Shown one piece after another: positions 8,101 through 12,248 of a stretch of DNA of 12,248 nucleotides (position 1 is the stretch's first letter; every line of letters starts with the position of its first letter). Position numbers and translations under genes: made by a program. The DNA lies in assembly GCA_017477035.1 (NCBI GenBank), contig JAFUXW010000204.1, positions 1-12,248 on the forward strand, read 5' to 3'. The notes under the pieces were generated by a model. It ran no database searches. It was not told the origin of the DNA and saw only the letters and a list, made by a program, of their open reading frames with translations. Source of the DNA: Alphaproteobacteria bacterium (GTDB lineage: Bacteria > Pseudomonadota > Alphaproteobacteria > RF32 > CAG-239).

Positions 8101-11100
8101 CGCCTAAATTAGATGTGACGGCTGATAACAAGAATGGATTTATCAATATTGCAATCGGTGTCGGAGCCGCAACAAATGATGAACAAAACAGTGCCGGTTT
8201 CAAAGCGGTGGCTGGAGGCAGTGCTTCAGCAAATGTTTTAAAACCGGAAATTGATACTTATATAAACAGCTCAACAATAGGTTCAAACGGTGGAAAAATT
8301 AATGCAAAACTTGAAGCCAAGAATGATTTGGACATCTATAATATTGCCGGCGGTGGTTCTTATTCAAACGGATCAAGTGCCGGAGTTTCTGCCGGGGCAG
8401 CACTAAATTACAATAATATTAATAATACCATACATTCTTATGTTAAGGATTCAACGCTTAATGATATCAATAATCTAGATATCAAAGCTCAGGCCGAAAA
8501 CGATCTGATGGAATTTGCTGTTGCCGGTGCTATTTTAACAGGAACATCAGGTTCCGGTTTGGGTATAGAATTTGCCGGTAGTGCGAATATTGATTATATC
8601 CATGATGTCATCAGCGCACAAACGATTAATTCAACCGTTACTGCTGATAATGATGTTAATGTAAATGCGGAGTCTGATAGTGAAAATCTGCAGGTTGCAG
8701 GTTCGTTTGATTATTCTTCCGCAAAAACCGGTGTCGGTGTTAACGGAAGTGTTGATGTCAATCAATATGAAAACAATATATTTGCTCAAATTGATGCGGA
8801 TTCAAAAATCTTAAAAGCCAATAATGTTACGGTTAGTGCGAGAAGTGAAGAAAAAGCCAATGTTATTCCGGTAGGTTTATCTGTTTCAACCGATAAAAAT
8901 TTGGCAATGTTAGCGGCAACCGTCGGTGTCAATATCATTGATAATTCGGTTAGGGCTTATATCAGAGGCGATATCGGTACTGATGAAAATAAAGTCAACA
9001 ATATCAATGTTAACGCTTATGATGAAACAACGCTTTATACCAGAGGCGGCACACTTGCAATTGCGGCGGCTGATACTGTAGCTAATGTCGGCGGCTCGTT
9101 CAATCGTGATTTAATTTCAAAAACCGTGGAAGCTAAAATCGGTAGAGAAGATTATAAATATAAAGATGATGATGGCAATGAACATACAGTTCATTATGAT
9201 GAAAAAAATGAAATAAAAGCAGCAGGAAATGTATCTGTTGCTGCGGCTTCCGTTAATTCGCTCGGCGGAACAAAAAACAGTAGCGGAGTCTATGAAAGAG
9301 ATGAAATAACTGCTGAAGGGTATAATGATACCTTAATGCAAAAGGGTGAGGATGGTAATTATTCCGGTTTGAATTATGATAACAGTTTTGAAAATTGGAA
9401 TATGTTTTATAACTTTGCCATTGGAGCAAAAGTATCTGTTTCCGGCGCTGTTATTGTAAAAACGATTGAAGATGCAATCAAAGCAGAAGTTACTTTTGCC
9501 GATATTGCGGCAAATAATTTGAGTTTGATGGCAACGGATCGCTCTGTCAGCAACATTGTTGCAGGACAAGTTTCGGCATCCAGTAACGGCGCTGTCGGTG
9601 CTCAGGTTATTGTAACAAATGACGGTAGTGATACTTCAAGTTTAATTTCAAATAATTCTAATATAACACTTGGCAACAAGTTGGAAATGGCTTCATGGAA
9701 CAGAAAAGACAGCAATCGGATTGTTGTTGCTGCAGATGCTTCCGCTAAATTTGCCGGTGCGGTTAATGTTCTTCATAATATCGTAGAAGATACAAATACG
9801 GCAAAAATCGCAAATTCAACAGTCAATGCCGGTGAAATAAAAATAAACGCTGATGAAGATATTAATGCTTCAGACATTGTTGTGAGTGCCGCCGGTTCAA
9901 AAAATTTGGCAATAGCAGTAGCTCCTGTCATAAATTATTATGGCGATTCATCTGATGAAACAGATGAAGCCAAGAAAAAAGGCAAAACACTTGCGGAAAT
10001 TTCCGGTTCGACAATAAATGATGCGGCTATAACCATGCAAGCCAATACAGATATTGATACCAGAGATATTGTTGTCGGTGCAGGTTTTGCTATGCAAGGA
10101 GTTTCCGGAACAGGCGTTGCCGTAAAAAATAATAATAATACAATCACAAAAGCCGTTATAGATTCCGGCTCGATTGTAGATACGGCAAAAAATGTTATTT
10201 TGAATGCCGATTCAACGATTGATTTTAATAACTGGCTGGTCGGTGTTGCCGCGGGCGGCCAAGGTGTTGCTTTAGCCGGAAATGTCATAATAAACGAAAT
10301 TACCTCTGTTGTTGAAACAAGTATTTTAGATTCAAAAATAAAAAAGGCCGGCAATATTGTATTAAATACCAATAAAGATAAAAGAGATGAAATAGATAAT
10401 CACAGCATCGGCGTAAGTGCGACATTACAAGGAGTTAGTGTTTCAGGATTAGTGTCTTATAATGTTTATAATAATAAAAATTTTGCTAAAATAGACAATA
10501 CAGCTATCGATTCATCGGATTCGATTGATGTTCAGGCATTTTCGAATAAAGAATTTTATGATTTGGCGGTCGGTGTTGCCGCAACAATTAAAGGCGGTGC
10601 GGCCGGGGTTTCTGCTGTTGTACATAATGTAGATTCGACAGTTCAGGCATATATTGATGCAAAATCACAAAAAATAAACACTTTGGGCAATTTAATTGTT
10701 AAGGCGAGCGACAATACTTTGTTAGATACAACCGGTGTTAATGTTGCAGGAGGTCTTGTAGCAATTGGCGGTAATATTAACTTATATTATTCCGATAGTA
10801 TTGTGACAGCGGAAACTACATCATCCACCGATGGTCAGATTAACGCCAAGAGTGCTGATGTCAGCGCTGTATCAACACATTCAACCGACACATCAAAAGT
10901 AGGTGTTGTTGTGGGGGCCGGTGCATTGGCTGCCGATGTTACGGTTATGCGTCTGGGAAAAGTTCCTGCATATACCGGTGATGATGAAGCCAGCAAGGTA
11001 GATACGGCTGTTGATACAACAAAAACAATTTATAATTTGTTTGAAAGTGACGGACATTATAGTCCATCGTCGTCTGCAGAAGAAAAAGAGACAGGAACCA

Positions 11101-12248
11101 TTGCCAGAGTTAAAGGTAACTTAAAAACGACAGATGATATAAATATTAAATCTAAAACCACCTTAAAAGGTAAGGGCGATAATGATACGGTTGACCTTGG
11201 TTATGTAAATGTCAATGTGACAGGAATAACTGCCGCCGGTAATGTTAAGAATATAAAATTTTCAAATAAGACTATTGCCGGAATTGTTGATGGAAATGTT
11301 GAAAGCAAAAACGGCGGTATTACTGTTGATGCAGAATCGCACGCAAAAACAAAAATTCACGGAACAGCAGTGGATGTTACGGGTGTTGTTGTTACTTACG
11401 CGAGTGATATTATCAACAACAGCTCCGAAACTATTGCTCAAATCGGTGGAAATAATAAGAACACAACAGTTAATGCTAAAGATGATATAACGGTGAAATC
11501 ATATTCCGAAAGCAAGGCGGAAGTTGATACAACGCATGTTATGGTTTCAACAGGTGACTTTGCCGGTGTCGATATTGTTGATTTACAAGATTCAAATCAT
11601 GCTTATGCGCAAATTACCGGTAATACAAACATTAACAATAATGCTTCTAAAAAAGACGCAGATGGAAATTTGAAAACAGATGAGCTTGGCAAACTCACAA
11701 TTCATGCAACCTCTGATACTGAATTAAAATCTGAAAATCACACAACAAAAGTTCAAATTACACAGGTTTATACCGGAAATAAGAGTAATGTGTCAGCCAA
11801 TACGGAAACAAAGGCTCTGCTTAAGGATACAATAGGAACAGTTAATACAAAAGGGCTTGATATTATAACCGATTATAAAACGATGCGGGCTTATCAAGAA
11901 ACAGGTGTTGTTCGTGTTGTTGCTGCCAGTGCTGCAGCTCAGGCAACGTCCGGAGCAAAAATGAATGCTGATTTTACATCTGGTATCGATAGTTTGACAG
12001 GGCTTACCATAGATAATGTCGGCAAAACAAAAATTGAAACCGCTAAAGCTCTGATATCGGGTGATGCCGGAAAGATAAAAGCTGAAAGTGAAGCTTCGAG
12101 CGTTGAAGTATCCGGTTTGGGAGCTTATGCCGGAACATTTGCAAATGCAGAAAATACCGCAAAATCTCAAACATACTTAAAAGCAAAAGAACATAAAGCG
12201 GATTCATTGGATATTAACTCCTATCTGAATTCAAAAGCTTATGCCGAC
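2175..12248 (+). CDS. Giant TpsA exoprotein, LktA-like filamentous adhesin (3' end outside window)
   Basis: At least 3358 codons are open with no stop, running off the right edge. Residues 1-40 form a long Sec signal peptide (basic/aromatic N region, hydrophobic core about 18-37, cleavage after A-L-A). Residues 41 to about 215 form the TPS recognition domain, with F-V-S-P-N-G at 120-125 matching the FxxPxG signature I associate with LktA-type adhesins. The rest is rich in Asn, Ser, Thr, Val, Ala and Gly. I found no cysteine after the signal peptide, as is usual for TPS passengers. It is built of beta-helix units with the pattern N-x-T-x-A-x-I-x-x-S-x-(V/I)-N-A, then V-x-V-x-A. Residues 1204-1888 are a non-beta-helix insertion with helical tandem repeats. 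The protein would be secreted by the divergently encoded TpsB and act as a surface fibre or released exoprotein. Family membership is strong. Adhesin versus toxin cannot be decided without the C-terminus. Confidence 0.93.
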   Translation, partial: MKYSRSAITQLTKWYRQILIKCAILNAAVMAVSFGAPALASEISGFDQTSGTYNIEAAKVSGSTGFREYNKFNLDDGDVANLIYKSGYDKFVNLVDSKVNINGIVNTMRDNNFFNGHAIFVSPNGIVSGASGILNVGSLTLAAPSQSKFDALKKAYDGGSLSNYEVGAVKANKYNNLLTDTEGNIVVNGKIMARSDVEIYGKNITIEGEKKTADDGSKENTAGIIAGVQNQNAMFTNKAQAEQVFKSLVNSNIKQANSFSLEGGKLKLVASASSKTGDDAGNIKAEIDIKNADLGADEIDIKAKAEVDRQERIDLAQAIVNIENSSITGNIVSATADASQNKSVDLTSIEDGVELIQNTLADLFDSDKPGITSLWGTAGKAEAEVNIKSSVINAVKTTGDKDANSIIINASASSTTSENANLLTPTILDFITNSDEAKISEYFSNDIYSGFEGAKSSATVNVDRSVLSAKGTMGIDITSIASSELKTDQAVISFIMPFGLYGVGTETISKTIVKNSLLNSNLGRVNVDAISTNIHDITVSNSSLLQLNIERSWLAVLLNNNITTKTESLIENSIVNATFGGLQVFATNLANSNVNLDLSADTGLTQEGSGGAGNSGAAVVGVLNRSDNDVSAIIKDSTVNTYGNVSVMADSLNITGNSASASTYDYSMQRPATFEGGIKDKVKALSGNLNINIFDKIKGINTVPGTKETLLQGGGAFVWNVTDNNTTAKIENSTINNTGKANNVTVQATTIDLMKNNTYAESAGEEKIGLGLAVIYNDETNTTTANIDGSTVNAKSVLVDAQTELPMNMGQLSFGLKLPFKIKGVDTIQIGGNFASEANGKWDISLADPINVNYDDPDFDLSGTLNQNVLTTYENLKPKAKMSGFFNNLSKTQTKASTAAIAGSVVYNEVKNNTTADITNESKIMLADGGSLIVNAVNSVIGYNAAGMIDFLIKQINYKIPGQPDYKYQPEVEAGTFGLGFNFLWNDYTNDATAKIENSSVIAPNGSVDVRSATEQAYITITMTGGKAKSVGIDGSIHRQILEGTTLASISNTTKEEKAKNIISAKTVNVNAGKAKVRTAGGAMSRITPKMIKEDKEKADDDETKLNLTDAVVWYLSRNAQRDAEETITNIIAQGAWTTQSSGGENSSSVGIAVGASVNVTDIDRSVKAEINNYVMSADDVTVDSDSLTQSLNIEIAAAFSGGVDKDPADSTKKTKKITEEDEEDINKKLKEENSDENTDDNPLPKPNDGEEDDNLPNPKNPGELSDYEYEGLKAMGYSDDEIEQIFDNNYNSQFYQNKPNGMTNAKYRELVQAGYSDETINYYQGMVDGGATEDEIQQYLNTVGGNVGGRNPGGVSDYIYYNLRQMGFTDEEIESAFSNNGGNTYPNKPADMANETYLKLRQQNYTDEEIEFYQGMRDSGMTDEEVQDYFYNHSHSPYVNKPLNMDNETYLNMREANYTDEEIWTYQGMIDGGMSVDEAQTELNALNYSNKPTGMSNDKYRELRKYYTDEEIWTYQGMIDGGATDEDARIQLNNNQMYPGKPVDMSVEKYRELSQLGYSDEYINYYQGMIDSGLDEETVNNYFINNAPQNNQSNKYPMKPEGMSDATYEELVAKGISDNRILHYQILIDQGYSPNEALKIATAIRSDGKNPGGLTDEQYRILHDENGMSDQAIEEYFGSMSEEERNEILGGGQQPNINPYPNKPAGMTDEKYQSLHGEGFSDAEIKVFQELLDAGLTENQIMREMRGGNQNNSGNSRLDNLSQDPNPNNPGGISDWLYQFYKDGGFTDKQIRMMVADSDPQQGADNNLNALNSLNNFNAANYLAASQDIDSNLNSGIDANNKFALSSNGKSLLLKSDAQNDGNNDNLNVINDYIKKDPTGGAVNNPSSAFSLSAAGAVNVTNDDTKVESSINYSNINAKKSVTVDADRENKMLNISGGVAGSKKIGAGAAVNVYKQGGTVKSYVDSSNVTFKGETPKLDVTADNKNGFINIAIGVGAATNDEQNSAGFKAVAGGSASANVLKPEIDTYINSSTIGSNGGKINAKLEAKNDLDIYNIAGGGSYSNGSSAGVSAGAALNYNNINNTIHSYVKDSTLNDINNLDIKAQAENDLMEFAVAGAILTGTSGSGLGIEFAGSANIDYIHDVISAQTINSTVTADNDVNVNAESDSENLQVAGSFDYSSAKTGVGVNGSVDVNQYENNIFAQIDADSKILKANNVTVSARSEEKANVIPVGLSVSTDKNLAMLAATVGVNIIDNSVRAYIRGDIGTDENKVNNINVNAYDETTLYTRGGTLAIAAADTVANVGGSFNRDLISKTVEAKIGREDYKYKDDDGNEHTVHYDEKNEIKAAGNVSVAAASVNSLGGTKNSSGVYERDEITAEGYNDTLMQKGEDGNYSGLNYDNSFENWNMFYNFAIGAKVSVSGAVIVKTIEDAIKAEVTFADIAANNLSLMATDRSVSNIVAGQVSASSNGAVGAQVIVTNDGSDTSSLISNNSNITLGNKLEMASWNRKDSNRIVVAADASAKFAGAVNVLHNIVEDTNTAKIANSTVNAGEIKINADEDINASDIVVSAAGSKNLAIAVAPVINYYGDSSDETDEAKKKGKTLAEISGSTINDAAITMQANTDIDTRDIVVGAGFAMQGVSGTGVAVKNNNNTITKAVIDSGSIVDTAKNVILNADSTIDFNNWLVGVAAGGQGVALAGNVIINEITSVVETSILDSKIKKAGNIVLNTNKDKRDEIDNHSIGVSATLQGVSVSGLVSYNVYNNKNFAKIDNTAIDSSDSIDVQAFSNKEFYDLAVGVAATIKGGAAGVSAVVHNVDSTVQAYIDAKSQKINTLGNLIVKASDNTLLDTTGVNVAGGLVAIGGNINLYYSDSIVTAETTSSTDGQINAKSADVSAVSTHSTDTSKVGVVVGAGALAADVTVMRLGKVPAYTGDDEASKVDTAVDTTKTIYNLFESDGHYSPSSSAEEKETGTIARVKGNLKTTDDINIKSKTTLKGKGDNDTVDLGYVNVNVTGITAAGNVKNIKFSNKTIAGIVDGNVESKNGGITVDAESHAKTKIHGTAVDVTGVVVTYASDIINNSSETIAQIGGNNKNTTVNAKDDITVKSYSESKAEVDTTHVMVSTGDFAGVDIVDLQDSNHAYAQITGNTNINNNASKKDADGNLKTDELGKLTIHATSDTELKSENHTTKVQITQVYTGNKSNVSANTETKALLKDTIGTVNTKGLDIITDYKTMRAYQETGVVRVVAASAAAQATSGAKMNADFTSGIDSLTGLTIDNVGKTKIETAKALISGDAGKIKAESEASSVEVSGLGAYAGTFANAENTAKSQTYLKAKEHKADSLDINSYLNSKAYAD
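2295..2819 (+). other. TPS (haemagglutination-activity type) secretion domain of TpsA
   Basis: This is the region after the signal peptide that TpsB POTRA domains should recognise. Visible hallmarks are V-N-I-N-G-I-V-N-T near residues 97-105, F-V-S-P-N-G-I at 120-126 (the counterpart of the NPNG/NPNL motif of FHA and ShlA), the strand-turn pattern GILNVGSLTLAAPS that follows it, and GNIVVNGKIMARSDVEIYGK at about 184-203. The first residue of the classical NPNG motif is Ser here. The domain boundary at the C-terminal side is approximate. Confidence 0.8.
5784..5954 (+). other. Highly charged linker opening the inserted block in TpsA
   Basis: Residues 1204-1260 switch abruptly from beta-helix sequence (the preceding strand ends A-A-A-F-S-G-G) to a stretch of Lys, Asp and Glu with Pro and Asn. 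Examples are KKTKKITEEDEED and then PLPKPNDGEEDDN. It has no beta-helix periodicity and reads as a disordered or coiled hinge leading into the tandem helical repeats. Confidence 0.7.
5955..7583 (+). repeat. Eleven tandem in-frame helical repeats of two types inside TpsA
   Basis: Residues 1261-1803. A long unit (about 50-58 residues) reads Y-x-N-K-P-x-x-M, then Y-x-x-L, then a GY(S/T)DEEI-like turn, then YQGMIDGG, then a TDEE-like segment and an Asn-rich end. A shorter type starts N-P-G-G-(V/I/L)-S-D or a variant of it. I place unit starts at 5955 (short), 6060, 6225 (short), 6330, 6489, 6639, 6789, 6963, 7122 (NPGG type but 51 residues), 7275 and 7479 (short). The last long unit carries an extra Asn/Ser tail. 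The sequence predicts two amphipathic helices per long unit, unlike the beta-helix around it. Repeat structure is plain to the eye; no known family is claimed. Confidence 0.92.
6547..6736 (+). repeat. 43-bp exact direct repeat in adjacent repeat units
   Basis: Positions 6547-6589 and 6694-6736 are identical over 43 bases, 147 bp apart (49 codons). They encode the Y-T-D-E-E-I-W-T-Y-Q-G-M-I core in two neighbouring units. The other units keep the protein motif with more codon differences. This points to relatively recent duplication or gene conversion here, and to a site where unit number could change by recombination without breaking the frame. Confidence 0.85.
7584..7838 (+). other. Asn-rich linker closing the inserted block in TpsA
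   Basis: Residues 1804-1888 are rich in Asn, Asp, Ser and Leu (for example NNLNALNSLNNFNAANY) and show neither the helical repeat motif nor the beta-helix pattern. Beta-helix sequence resumes at about 7842 with A-F-S-L-S-A-A-G-A-V-N-V. This probably acts as the flexible exit from the inserted block. Confidence 0.65.
7842..12248 (+). repeat. Degenerate beta-helix repeat array in the second half of TpsA
   Basis: At least 20 diverged protein-level units follow one another. Each has a glycine/alanine-rich hydrophobic strand (A-x-x-G-x-A-V-x-V-N), then N-x-T-x-A-x-I, then (S/N)-S-x-(V/I)-x-A, then V-x-V-x-A. Clear cores lie near 7890, 8050, 8250, 8420, 8610, 8775, 8950, 9120, 9475, 9630, 9790, 9985, 10140, 10310, 10480 and 10635. 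That is roughly 160-190 nt (55-60 residues) apart, apart from one long gap at 9120-9475. The array runs off the window. Similar but more widely spaced units occur at about 4351, 4520, 4915, 5150 and 5670. This fits the tandem repeats known in LktA-type exoproteins. Confidence 0.75.

Noticed and set aside
9333..12170. Remaining ORFs of 71-144 codons within the second half of tpsA
   Set aside because: All overlap the continuous tpsA frame in other frames. They have no start context or protein features of their own.
2175..12248. Contact-dependent inhibition (CdiA) toxin system
   Set aside because: No CdiI immunity gene is present, and the C-terminus is outside the window. The visible N-terminal domain and repeats fit LktA-type adhesins better, so a toxin claim is not supported.

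Overview
The window looks like a piece of an AT-rich Gram-negative genome. The evidence is an outer-membrane transporter of the two-partner secretion (TPS, type Vb) class, a very large exported passenger protein, and a small lipoprotein. The small lipoprotein resembles phage outer-spanin (Rz1-like) proteins of alphaproteobacteria, so an uncultured, possibly host-associated alphaproteobacterium is my guess. That guess is inference; nothing in the window fixes the taxon.

Layout. (1) Positions 11-208 (+) encode a 65-residue lipoprotein, closed by a strong hairpin terminator at 214-250. (2) Positions 256-2004 (-) encode a complete 582-residue TpsB (FhaC/ShlB-like) outer-membrane transporter, convergent with the lipoprotein. 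(3) The 170-bp AT-rich gap 2005-2174 separates tpsB from the divergent tpsA. It holds a plausible promoter for each gene, a perfect 8-bp inverted repeat over the tpsB -35, and a G6 run inside the tpsA promoter spacer. (4) From 2175 to the window end at 12248 there is one uninterrupted reading frame of at least 3358 codons. No stop is reached, so the 3' end lies outside. It encodes a giant TpsA exoprotein of the LktA-like filamentous adhesin type.

How they work together. TpsA has a Sec signal peptide and an N-terminal TPS recognition domain with an FxxPxG motif. TpsB has two POTRA domains that should bind that TPS domain in the periplasm, and a barrel with the VRGY lid-loop motif that would thread TpsA across the outer membrane. 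TpsA then folds outside as a long right-handed beta-helix. Its body is built of degenerate units of about 55-60 residues in the second half, with looser and longer spacing in the first half.

The most unusual part is a block of about 685 residues (5784-7838) that interrupts one beta-helix unit. It consists of an acidic/lysine linker, eleven tandem predicted-helical repeats of two alternating types (5955-7583), and an Asn-rich linker. I do not recognise the repeat family. Other points of interest are the divergent tpsB/tpsA arrangement and the possible slippage-tunable promoter.
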